Positions 55,648-64,000 of a stretch of DNA of 64,000 bases are shown piece after piece (the stretch's first letter is position 1; each line of letters begins with the position of its first letter). The notes below the pieces were generated by a model that was not told the origin of the DNA, did no database searches, and saw only the letters and a list, made by a program, of their open reading frames with translations. Source of the DNA: Thiocapsa imhoffii (GTDB taxonomy: Bacteria > Pseudomonadota > Gammaproteobacteria > Chromatiales > Chromatiaceae); assembly GCF_016583985.1 (NCBI RefSeq), contig NZ_NRSD01000007.1, positions 1 to 64,000 of the forward strand. The letters run 5' to 3'. Made by a program: the position numbers and the translations under genes.

Positions 55648-56079
55648 ATGGAAACCAGTGACGCGGAGCATGAACGACGTCGATTCGAGCGCAAGCCCTG
55701 GCATCATGAGGCGCGCCTGCTTCCACTCAGCGCGATACCCGCGGACCCATCGGGACCGGTTAGGGTATCGGGGGAGGGCACGGCATCGCCCGTGGGCATG
55801 TCCCGAGCAGCCTGCTGTGACATCAGCGAAGGGGGGCTACAGGTCTGGGCCGAACATCTCTTCGTCATCCGTGCGCGGTTGCTGGTGGAGATGGATACCC
55901 CGGATGCCCCGGTAGGGCTTCAGGCGATTGGCACGGTGGTTTGGAGCGCGCCCGGCGAGAAGGAAGGACAATGGGTCCTCGGCATCGAATTCACCGATAT
56001 CGGTGATACCGCGCGCTCGAAGATCAAAGCACTCGTCGAACCACAGATCATTCGACCCTTGTTGGATCTCGACACCTAA
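55648..56079 (+). CDS. PilZ-domain protein (c-di-GMP receptor)
   Basis: A 143-residue PilZ protein. The binding residues are seen as RRRFERKP near the start and CDISEGGLQVWAEH in the middle (DxSxxG), the usual c-di-GMP contact motifs. It would respond to the second messenger in the cytoplasm; target unknown. GAGGG precedes the ATG at 55648. Flanked by the puc cluster and, on the other strand, the ATPase operon. Confidence 0.85.
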   Translation: METSDAEHERRRFERKPWHHEARLLPLSAIPADPSGPVRVSGEGTASPVGMSRAACCDISEGGLQVWAEHLFVIRARLLVEMDTPDAPVGLQAIGTVVWSAPGEKEGQWVLGIEFTDIGDTARSKIKALVEPQIIRPLLDLDT

Positions 56080-56353
56080 AGTCCCGAGCACGATCGCTGG
56101 ATGCGGCGGGCGAGGTCCCGGGCATCATCCACCCGAACCTCTTCCCGCTAGGCCAGGCTGTTATTCGATCTAGGTCCGCGAGTCTCCTCCCATCACCCCC
56201 TTGTCCCTCTGTGATCCACGCGGCGCGCTGTCGTCCATGAGGGCGTGCGCGACCGGCCATGCAACCGTCGTTGGGCCTGTGAACGACAGAGCTCGGAGCC
56301 TCGGTCCCGACAGGGCGACTCGCCGCGTTCCCCTGCTCGGCGTCGGTCGGCCG

Positions 56354-57733
56354 CTAATCGCTTCCCTGGTAGAACTTCGCAAGATCGGTTTCCTTGACGC
56401 GCGTGAGCATGTCGCGCGGGAACATGCTGATGAGTTCCCACGCGAGATTGAGCGTCGCCTCGATCGAACGATCCTCGGCCTCGCCCTGACCGACGAAGCG
56501 TTCGTCGAAGGCGTCGGCGAAGCTGAGATAGCGACGATCACGCTCGGAGAGTTCGTCCGCCCCGATGATGGAGGCGAGGTTGCGTGTCTCCTGTGCGCGG
56601 GCGTAGAGGGCATAGATCTGGGCCGCGACGCGCGGATGGTCCTCGCGGGTATCGTCCTTGCCGATGCCGTCCTTCATCAAACGCGACAGACTCGGTGAGA
56701 TGTGTACGGGCGGATAGATCCCCTGATTATGCAGTTCGCGCGACAGCACGATCTGCCCCTCGGTGATATAGCCGGTGAGGTCTGGGATGGGATGCGTGAT
56801 GTCGTCGGATGGCATGGAGACCACCGGCATCATGGTGATGGAGCCATGCCGCTCATGGATGCGTCCGCAGCGCTCGTAGATCTCGGCGAGGTCTGAATAG
56901 AGATAGCCAGGATAGCCTTTGCGGGCCGGCACATCGCCCTTGGCGGTCGCGACCTCACGCAGCGCCTCGGCGTAGTTGGTCATGTCGGTGAGGATCACCA
57001 ACACATGGCGATCGAGATCGTAGGCGAGGTACTCGGCGGCGGTCAGCGCGGTGCGTGGCAGCGTGAGACGTTCGACGGGTGGGTCGTCGGCGAGGTTGAT
57101 GAACATCACCACGTTGCGCAGGACGCCAGAGGTCGCGAACTCGTCGCGAAAGAACTTGGCATCGGCATAGGAGACGCCCATGGCCGCGAAGACCACCGAG
57201 AAGCTCGTGTCCTCGTCGACGAGTTTGGCCTGACGCCCGATCTGCGCGGCCAGGCGATTGTGGGGGAGGCCGGAACCGGAAAAAATCGGCAGCTTCTGAC
57301 CACGCACCAGGCTATTGAGGCCATCGATGGTTGAGATGCCGGTCTGAATGAACTCGCGCGGATAAGTGCGTGCCGCGGGATTGATGGCGGAACCACCGAC
57401 CGGTCGACGGATACTCGAGAGAACCGGGGGACGACCGTCGCGTGGCTCGCCAAGACCATTAAACTCACGGCCGAGAATCTCGGGCGAGAGTGCGATCTCG
57501 ACGGGTTCATCGAGAAAGCGGACCCAGGTGTTTTCGAGATCCAGATCGTCGGTGCCCTCGAACACCAAGATCAACACCTCGTTATCGGCACTGCGAATGA
57601 CCTGGCCATTGCGGCTGTGGCCCGCGTGATCCCTGATGTGAACCCGGTCGCCGAACGCCACACTGGCGGTATCCTTCACGATCAGCAGGCCGCCCCGGGC
57701 CTCGATCGCCGTGCGATAGTCTTTGATGCTCAT
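56354..57733 (-). CDS. V/A-type ATP synthase subunit B
   Basis: A 459-residue non-catalytic nucleotide-binding subunit of a V/A-type rotary ATPase. It shows TGISTIDGLNSLVRGQKLPIFSGSGLPHNRLAAQI (degenerate P-loop), VLTDMTNYAEALREV and GYPGYLYSDLAEIYERCG. Last gene in the operon seen here; 91 bases after subunit A. Usually subunit D follows, but no gene is present between its stop and the PilZ gene. Confidence 0.93.
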   Translation of the reverse strand: MSIKDYRTAIEARGGLLIVKDTASVAFGDRVHIRDHAGHSRNGQVIRSADNEVLILVFEGTDDLDLENTWVRFLDEPVEIALSPEILGREFNGLGEPRDGRPPVLSSIRRPVGGSAINPAARTYPREFIQTGISTIDGLNSLVRGQKLPIFSGSGLPHNRLAAQIGRQAKLVDEDTSFSVVFAAMGVSYADAKFFRDEFATSGVLRNVVMFINLADDPPVERLTLPRTALTAAEYLAYDLDRHVLVILTDMTNYAEALREVATAKGDVPARKGYPGYLYSDLAEIYERCGRIHERHGSITMMPVVSMPSDDITHPIPDLTGYITEGQIVLSRELHNQGIYPPVHISPSLSRLMKDGIGKDDTREDHPRVAAQIYALYARAQETRNLASIIGADELSERDRRYLSFADAFDERFVGQGEAEDRSIEATLNLAWELISMFPRDMLTRVKETDLAKFYQGSD

Positions 57734-57824
57734 TGCAGCGCGTCTCGTCTAATCTGTACCCTTGCCATGCCGGCGCGCCGCCGCGGCCGACGAGTCTGCT
57801 GTCCTGATGCGGTGGTGGTCTGCA

Positions 57825-59621
57825 TCACACCGCCTCGCCGTGTTTGGCGTATTCGAGTCGCACGGACTCCATGGTCTGCTCGACCTCGCCGTGGAAGGCG
57901 ACGATCTGATCGAGCTGGTCGCTGGCATAGAGTGACTTCAGCCGTCGCATCTTCGCCATGAGCGGGAGATGTTGCAGCTCGGAGACGGGAACACCGAGCT
58001 TGATCAAGGCCGCGCCGCGCTTGTAGATGGTGATGGCGAGATCGAGCAGGGCGAATTGCTTGTGCGGAGAGCAGAAGGTGTCGATCTCATCGAGAGCGCT
58101 CTGTTGGAGCACCCCCTCCTTCACCAGCGACGCCCCCTCGAGTTCCCAGCGCTGCGCGTCGGAGAGTGCCTCGGGGCCGACCAGATTGACGATCCGCGAG
58201 AGTTCGGCATCCCGTGCCAGGAGGGCCAGCGCGGCGGTGCGGCGTTTCTCCCAGTCCGGGTCGATCTCCTGGTGCCACCACTGCGCGGCGGTGTGGACAT
58301 GCTTCGAGAAGCTGGTGACCCAGTCGATCGAGGGATAGTGGCGCGCATCGGCGAGCTCCTTGGACAGCGCCCAAAAGGTCTCGATGATGTCCTTCGTATG
58401 GCTGGTGACGGGTTCGGAGAAGTCGCCACCCGGTGGTGAGACGGCGCCGATCAGGGTGACCGAACCCGACCCGGCCCCATAGGTCTCGACCCGCCCGGCG
58501 CGTTCGTAGACGGCGGCGAGCCGTGATGCGAGGTAGGCCGGATAGCCCTCCTCGACGGGCATCTGCCCCAAGCGTCCCGACACCTCCCGCAGCGCCTCGG
58601 CCCAGCGGCTCGTGGAGTCGGCGAGCATCACGACGTCGTACCCCATGTCACGGTAATACTCGGCCATGGTGATGCCAACATAGACGGAGGCCTCGCGCGC
58701 GACGACCGGCATGTTCGAGGTGTTCGCAACCAACAGGGTCCGCTCCATGAGCTTGCGCCCGCTGTAGGGGTCGTCGAGTTCCGGGAAGCTCTCGAGCACA
58801 TCCACCAGTTCGTTGCCGCGTTCGCCGCAGCCGACATAGATGACGATGTCGGCGTTCGACCAGCGCGCAATCTGTTGCTGCACCACCGTCTTCCCGGCGC
58901 CGAACGGTCCCGGCACCGCCCCCTTGCCCCCCTTCAATTGCGGGAAGAAGGTGTCGATCACACGCTGCCCCGTGATCAGCGGCGAGATCCCATCGTCGCG
59001 GCGCAGGTAGGGACGCGGTTTGCGTACCGGCCAACGCTGATACATGCTCAGGCGGTGACTCAGCCCGCGTGGGTCACGCACTCGCGCGATGGTCGATTCG
59101 ATGTCATAGGCACCCGCCGGCGCGACCTCGAGCAGATCCCCTTCGACCCCGGGCGGCACCATGATCCGATGCAGGACGGTTGGGGTCTCCTGAACCGTCC
59201 CCAACACGGTTCCGGGTCCGATCCGATTGCCGGGGGTGAGTTCGCGGTTCGGCTCGAACTCCCATTCGCGTGCGCGCTCCAGCGCCGGCACGGCAATCCC
59301 ACGCCGGATATAGTCACCCGACTGAAGCGCAATTTTCTCCAATGGACGTTGCACGCCGTCGAAGATCCCCCCCATCAGTCCGGGACCCAACTCGACCGAG
59401 AGCGGCCAGCCGAGACCGACAGCCGGTTCACCCGGTCGCACGCCCTCGGTTGATTCGTAGGTCTGGACCACGGCCTCACGGCCGCGCAGCGAGATCACCT
59501 CCCCGAACAGTCCCAACTCACCGATTTTCACCTGCTCCCCACTGCGCACGCCCGGTAACTCGACGGTCACGATGGGGCCATTGATGTCGCGAATGACACC
59601 GATTCGTTTTGCTTCGCTCAT
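57825..59621 (-). CDS. V/A-type ATP synthase catalytic subunit A
   Basis: A 598-residue catalytic subunit. P-loop [34 protein letters not shown], and [20 protein letters not shown] are diagnostic. The ~90-residue non-homologous region near the first quarter is present, as in V/A-type enzymes. ATG at 59621 with GGATGAGAG upstream, 4 bases after the subunit E stop. It hydrolyses or makes ATP coupled to ion movement through subunits I and K. Confidence 0.95.
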   Translation of the reverse strand: MSEAKRIGVIRDINGPIVTVELPGVRSGEQVKIGELGLFGEVISLRGREAVVQTYESTEGVRPGEPAVGLGWPLSVELGPGLMGGIFDGVQRPLEKIALQSGDYIRRGIAVPALERAREWEFEPNRELTPGNRIGPGTVLGTVQETPTVLHRIMVPPGVEGDLLEVAPAGAYDIESTIARVRDPRGLSHRLSMYQRWPVRKPRPYLRRDDGISPLITGQRVIDTFFPQLKGGKGAVPGPFGAGKTVVQQQIARWSNADIVIYVGCGERGNELVDVLESFPELDDPYSGRKLMERTLLVANTSNMPVVAREASVYVGITMAEYYRDMGYDVVMLADSTSRWAEALREVSGRLGQMPVEEGYPAYLASRLAAVYERAGRVETYGAGSGSVTLIGAVSPPGGDFSEPVTSHTKDIIETFWALSKELADARHYPSIDWVTSFSKHVHTAAQWWHQEIDPDWEKRRTAALALLARDAELSRIVNLVGPEALSDAQRWELEGASLVKEGVLQQSALDEIDTFCSPHKQFALLDLAITIYKRGAALIKLGVPVSELQHLPLMAKMRRLKSLYASDQLDQIVAFHGEVEQTMESVRLEYAKHGEAV

Positions 59622-59625
59622 GCTC

Positions 59626-60267
59626 TCATCCGCTAAAGAGGTTGGCGGTGTCGAACCCGCTCGGCAGCAGTCGTTCGAGGATGACCTGTTGCACGGTCGG
59701 GCGCAGGCGCTCGAGCCGTCCTTCATAGGTGTTGTCGATCCGAATCCGCTGGTCTGCATCGGTGACGAGGATGCCCGCGATGGTCTCGATGGGCTCATCG
59801 GCAAGGCGCGCCGTTTTCGGTGCGGGGAGGCTGTCGAGGATCGTTTCCCAGCGCGCCGCGAGTCGCTTGTGGTCCCGCGCATTGACCGAGACAATCAGTG
59901 CATCGCGCTCGATCAGGTGTGCCGCGCGCACGATGAGCTGATCCAGCCAGGGATCATAGGTGTTGAGCGTTTCACTGAATGCCTTCATCCGCCCCGCGAG
60001 CGCGCGCTCGACATCCTGCACCAGATTCCAGCGCATCTGGTCGAGGTGCGTCTGCATCTTCAGTTCGTTAGCCTGCACGTGCTGACGAAAGGTGCGATCG
60101 CCTAGCGACTTGGCGATGGCCTCCTCGCGGTTTTCGCGCAGTCTCAGCCGTTCGGCCGCTTCGCGCAGGATACTGTCGCGACTGCGGTTCGCGCGCTCGC
60201 GATACTCTCCGGCCAGCCGTTCAGCACGGGCCAGGATGGCCTGTTCGAGCTCTTGTACTTGATTCAC
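59626..60267 (-). CDS. V/A-type ATP synthase subunit E
   Basis: A 213-residue peripheral-stalk subunit. The N-terminal ~100 residues form a charged coil (EQAILARAERLAGEYRERANRSR), and the C-terminal part folds on the catalytic head (GILVTDADQRIRIDNTYEGRLERLRP). The GTG at 60267 with GGGGAT upstream is the likely start; the longer frame upstream overlaps the neighbouring gene and lacks homology. Subunit A starts 4 bases after its stop. Confidence 0.85.
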   Translation of the reverse strand: MNQVQELEQAILARAERLAGEYRERANRSRDSILREAAERLRLRENREEAIAKSLGDRTFRQHVQANELKMQTHLDQMRWNLVQDVERALAGRMKAFSETLNTYDPWLDQLIVRAAHLIERDALIVSVNARDHKRLAARWETILDSLPAPKTARLADEPIETIAGILVTDADQRIRIDNTYEGRLERLRPTVQQVILERLLPSGFDTANLFSG

Positions 60268-60424
60268 GGTCGATCCCCGGTAAAGCGCGCCGAGTCGTAG
60301 CACGCGGCGTTTGGTCTTGGTTCGAGCCGAAGCGCCCCTGATCGCGGCAGGATGAGGCCGCCCGATCCGGCAGGCCGCTCGGTGCGCGATTGTGCTGCAG
60401 GCTCGTGGTCTGGCCGCCATCCCG

Positions 60425-60781
60425 TCATCTGCGTGTTTGCTCGTCGAGCACGGTCTGACCAAAGAGCGCGGCGAGCCGTCGGGCCACATCCCCGCCCAGC
60501 GTCGGGCCTTCGCCGAGCGGTGGCACGGCGATCACGACGATGCGTCCACCCTCACGGCGGACCCGCTTTAGGCTTGGGATGTCCTGTTTCATCAGGTCAT
60601 CATCAACGACGATGAAGGCCTTCTCACGCAGGCGGATCAGCTCACGGATACAGCGATCGACCTGTTCTAGGTCAGGATTTGGGTAGGTCTCGAAGCCGAT
60701 CAGCCGAAACCCATCGGCGAGCCGATCCTCACCGAGGAAGAGCATGCGAGTCGGTCGTGCGTAGTCTTGTTCGGGCTCCAC
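60425..60781 (-). CDS. V/A-type ATP synthase subunit F
   Basis: A 118-residue central-stalk subunit. MLFLGEDRLADGFRLIGFETYP near the start and FIVVDDDLMKQD in the middle fit subunit F. GTG start at 60781 with TTCAGGAG upstream. A 157-base gap before subunit E is longer than elsewhere in the operon, but nothing else is seen in it. Confidence 0.85.
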   Translation of the reverse strand: MEPEQDYARPTRMLFLGEDRLADGFRLIGFETYPNPDLEQVDRCIRELIRLREKAFIVVDDDLMKQDIPSLKRVRREGGRIVVIAVPPLGEGPTLGGDVARRLAALFGQTVLDEQTRR

Positions 60782-60824
60782 CGCTAGGCTCCTGAAGGCT
60801 CGCCGAGCGCCACCGTGGCGGCGA

Positions 60825-61289
<465 letters not shown>

Positions 61290-61369
61290 TTAGGTGTGTG
61301 TGATCGTGTTCGGGATGGGCTGACGTGCGAGCGCTCCGATGCCACTGCTCAGATGAGCATCGAGACCGC

Positions 61370-63292
61370 TCATTTGGGGTCGCGGCGCAGGCGCAATGGT
61401 GCGAACTCATGACCGTTCCCCGAGAAATAGCGTGAGAAGCCCTCGTAGTACTGCAGTCGCATCACCTGGATCGCGACGATGCCACCCTCAAGTACGATGA
61501 CAAACAAATTGCCCAGGATGATCGTCAGGATATGCCCGAAGGTGCCCATCATGCCCGCGAGCGTAAAGATCGCGATCGAGAGTGCGACGTGGTTGAGACT
61601 GAAGGCGGCGACACGCAGAAAGGAGAGGGTGTTGGAGACATAGCCGATGAGGGTTTCCAGGGTCTCGATGAAGACCACCAGGATCTTTTCACCAACTGGA
61701 GCCTGTTGCTTGCGCCAACTCGCCCAGGCCAAACCGGCAAGCGAGCCGCTGAGCAAGTACAACGGCATGGTGCCAAAGGCCGCCATCCCCGTGGCGTCCC
61801 CGCTGGCACCATCGGCTTGTACGACATTGAGGCCCCCGGTGATCAGTGCCAGGTAGAACACCAAATTCAGGACACCATGATGACCGAAGATGGCTCCGGA
61901 CCAGTTGCCGATGGCCATGCGATTGTAGATCGCCAAGAGGCAAGCGAGGCTCAGGAAGAGCACGCCCCAGCCGAACGCCAGTCGCAACATCAGCAGTGGG
62001 TCGCTGAGCGGATTCATCCATAAGGCCGGGATCAAGTGTTCCTCGCCAAAGAAGCTTCCATAGAGGATCCCGAAGAACATCGAGGAGAAGCCGGCTAAGA
62101 GTCCGAAGGGCCAGAAGCGGCCCAGCTTATGACGCCACTGCCAGGCGGCAAAGACGATCACCGCTCCTTGGCCGAAGTCGCCAAACATGCTACCGAACAT
62201 CAGGACGAAGGTGACGGCGAACAGTGGGGTTGGATCCACCTCTCCGTACTCGGGGACGCCATACTGTTTCACCAGCAACGCAAAGGGCGCGAGGAGCCAA
62301 TGTTTTTCCGGGACCGTGGGGACCAGCGGTCGCTCCGCCGCACTTGGCCGGCGGACCCGCATCTCGAACGGATGCCGCAGGGCTTTCTCCAGACGGACCC
62401 GCAGTCGGATCACCGAACGTGCCGGCACCCAGCCGGCCAGATGCGCGAGGTGCCCAGCGCTGCGGATGGACGGATCAAGTGTGACCAGCGGTTCGGTGAG
62501 GATCAGGGTCTGGCGCGCATCGCGCAAGCGTGCAAGGAGCGGTGTCCCCCATTGCGCGATCCGTTTCTGGAGTTCGGCGCGGGCGCGCTCGATCTCTTGG
62601 CGCTGCACCGCGAGGTCGTGTTGGAGGTCGGCCGGAGCGCGGTCGAGTTCGCGCGGGATCGGCAGATTCTGAAAGCCCGCGGCCTCGAGCACGGCGGACA
62701 GTTCGCCCTGTTTGGTCTCGGTCGGTCCCACAATGACAACGTGGGCCTGCTCGCCCTCTTGCATGTAAACATGCAGGATGTGATCCGCAAGGCTGACGGC
62801 GCCCTCCAATTGACGCAGATTTTCACGCGGCACCAGACCGACATAGAAATTCAGAAAACGCGTCTTGTTGCGCAAGAGGCCGAGGTCGATATTCAGGTGG
62901 GCGAAATTGGCCAGCGCCGCCTGTTGTTCCCGGACCAGACGCTCTTGTTCGTCAAGTCGGTGCAGTTCCTCCTCGAACTCCGACGCCTCGTTCCAGATGA
63001 CACCGAGCCAGGCATTCAATGCCTCGAGTTCTGGGAGTTCGACCACCCGCACCTGCTCGGTGCCTCGTCGCGGGGTGATGGGGATCAGCTTGCGGATCTT
63101 CTCGAGCCGGGTATGGGCCTGGGTGTAGGCCTCGCGATAGGCCTGCCCGGGCGCGTCGACGAGTCGGGATTCCTGCGGCGGGCGCGGGTCCGGGTGGAAG
63201 CTCTCCAGGTCCGCGAGGGCAAGCGAGGCCTGCGGAAGATCCTCGGTCAGCACCAGGAGACGAACATGTTTCATCGGTGTCGAGCGCAACAT
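61370..63292 (-). CDS. V/A-type ATP synthase subunit I (a-subunit homologue)
   Basis: A 640-residue membrane subunit. The N-terminal half is soluble with coiled segments (ASEFEEELHRLDEQERLVREQQ); the C-terminal half (from ~375) has about seven helices, including FVLMFGSMFGDFGQGAV and LSFLRVAAFSLNHVAL, where the Arg should face the c-ring. It forms the ion half-channels with subunit K. GAGG is 8 bases before the ATG at 63292; an ATG at 63274 is the alternative. Confidence 0.92.
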   Translation of the reverse strand: MLRSTPMKHVRLLVLTEDLPQASLALADLESFHPDPRPPQESRLVDAPGQAYREAYTQAHTRLEKIRKLIPITPRRGTEQVRVVELPELEALNAWLGVIWNEASEFEEELHRLDEQERLVREQQAALANFAHLNIDLGLLRNKTRFLNFYVGLVPRENLRQLEGAVSLADHILHVYMQEGEQAHVVIVGPTETKQGELSAVLEAAGFQNLPIPRELDRAPADLQHDLAVQRQEIERARAELQKRIAQWGTPLLARLRDARQTLILTEPLVTLDPSIRSAGHLAHLAGWVPARSVIRLRVRLEKALRHPFEMRVRRPSAAERPLVPTVPEKHWLLAPFALLVKQYGVPEYGEVDPTPLFAVTFVLMFGSMFGDFGQGAVIVFAAWQWRHKLGRFWPFGLLAGFSSMFFGILYGSFFGEEHLIPALWMNPLSDPLLMLRLAFGWGVLFLSLACLLAIYNRMAIGNWSGAIFGHHGVLNLVFYLALITGGLNVVQADGASGDATGMAAFGTMPLYLLSGSLAGLAWASWRKQQAPVGEKILVVFIETLETLIGYVSNTLSFLRVAAFSLNHVALSIAIFTLAGMMGTFGHILTIILGNLFVIVLEGGIVAIQVMRLQYYEGFSRYFSGNGHEFAPLRLRRDPK

Positions 63293-63334
63293 CTTTCAGC
63301 CTCGGTGGTGCGGATCAGGCAGCATGGGATCCCG

Positions 63335-64000
63335 TCAAGCGGCTCGTGAACCGGACCAGAGGCAACTCGGCTCGGCCAGTTCGACCGCGATCTCGATCGC
63401 GGCCTCTGGGAGGGCAAGGAGTTGGCCTTGAACCAAGGCAAACAGCAACAGGAGGTCGCGCTCACGGAGCATCAGATAGGCCAGTGCCCGCGCCACCGCC
63501 GAGTCGGTCCGGTTCAGCACCCAGAGCGCTTCTTGGGCGGCGTAACTGCCGATTCGCCGCTGGACCTCGACCAGGTTCGGGCTCTCGGACATGAGCCGGT
63601 CCAGTGGTCTGGGCAGGGCCGCGAGCACCCCCGCAAAGGTCTCCAGATTGACCAGATGGAACAGCCGTTCGCGGGTCAGCAGGCGCCTTGAGGGGACCAG
63701 GTGATAGAAGGTCTCGGATGCCGAGAGGAGGTAGGAGAAGCGAAATCGCAGCAACCACATCAGATTGATGCGATCGAGTTCCGCGCCGATCAGGCGTTTT
63801 AAGGGGTCGAGATGATGATCCTTGAAGGCCATGACCTGGCGCAGGAGACCCGCATAGTAGCGCTGATCGATGGCCGCCTCGAGGGCGAAGGGCTCCCGCT
63901 GCTTCTCATAGATCTCGCGCGCTTGTCGTGCGAGGGCGCGGTGTGATCCGCTCTCGAGTTGACGCAGCAGTTCGAGCACATTCTCGGCGCGAAACAAACC
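63335..64000 (-). CDS. V/A-type ATP synthase subunit C (partial, start off window)
   Basis: The last 221 residues of an AC39/subunit C protein that connects the membrane ring to the central stalk. Helical, with LRQVMAFKDHHLDPLKRLIGAELDRINLMWLLRFR matching subunit C. The reading frame stays open through base 64000, so the N-terminus and start lie outside the window. Subunit I follows 42 bases after its stop. Confidence 0.85.
   Translation of the reverse strand, partial: GLFRAENVLELLRQLESGSHRALARQAREIYEKQREPFALEAAIDQRYYAGLLRQVMAFKDHHLDPLKRLIGAELDRINLMWLLRFRFSYLLSASETFYHLVPSRRLLTRERLFHLVNLETFAGVLAALPRPLDRLMSESPNLVEVQRRIGSYAAQEALWVLNRTDSAVARALAYLMLRERDLLLLFALVQGQLLALPEAAIEIAVELAEPSCLWSGSRAA

Overview
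The window is a GC-rich piece of a gammaproteobacterial chromosome, most likely from a purple sulfur bacterium (Chromatiaceae). The evidence is a small cluster of LH2-type light-harvesting (puc) genes of the kind found in that family, a CrtJ/PpsR-type box in its promoter, a gammaproteobacterial rimP-nusA-infB-rbfA-truB-rpsO-pnp operon, and a CPD photolyase. No rRNA, recognisable tRNA, CRISPR array, insertion sequence or phage gene was found. I count 56 protein genes, one of them cut by the right edge.

Layout, left half. 0.4-4.3 kb: two GH57 glucan-active enzymes followed by two small overlapping genes. 4.4-10.1 kb (minus): a DUF349 protein, an unknown protein, an MBL-fold hydrolase, a YdcH-like protein and a Skp/OmpH chaperone. 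10.4-12.6 kb (plus): DUF2058, NYN-OST-HTH and TatD genes. 12.7-17.2 kb: two divergent SulP anion transporters, one with a large inserted segment. 17.2-22.6 kb: photolyase and an HDAC-family deacetylase, divergent from a large acyl-CoA-synthetase-like/GNAT protein acetyltransferase. 22.8-29.0 kb: envelope and quality-control genes (MltD-like, Maf, FtsH, PDZ protein, lipoprotein). 29.2-32.4 kb: nagZ and hpt, then hemerythrin and methylthioinosine phosphorylase (wall recycling and purine salvage).

Layout, right half. 32.5-34.5 kb: an Ala/Pro-rich anchored protein and a SprT-like protein. 34.5-35.0 kb: a gap with a possible small RNA and a terminator directly before rimP. 35.0-43.9 kb: the transcription/translation operon, closed by a strong terminator. 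44-48.8 kb: a MoaB/CinA-like protein, a three-gene NMT1/THI5-type ABC importer and two small genes. 48.9-53.8 kb: gltX, glgA and a fused sufS-sufE gene. 54.0-55.4 kb: pucB1-pucA1-pucB2-pucA2 with its own promoter and 3' hairpins. 55.6 kb: a PilZ protein. 56.4-64 kb (minus): a V/A-type ATPase operon in the order C-I-K-F-E-A-B.

How the genes fit together. The puc genes (light capture), glgA with the GH57 enzymes (glycogen build-up and breakdown), the Suf fusion (Fe-S clusters), SulP transporters and an extra rotary ATPase suit a phototrophic sulfur oxidiser that stores glycogen. The most unusual items are the 82-residue acidic tail on PucA1 (with an N-terminal extension on PucB1), the SufS-SufE fusion, the inserted domain in one SulP protein, the acetylation/deacetylation gene pair, and a predicted ~77-nt small RNA before rimP.
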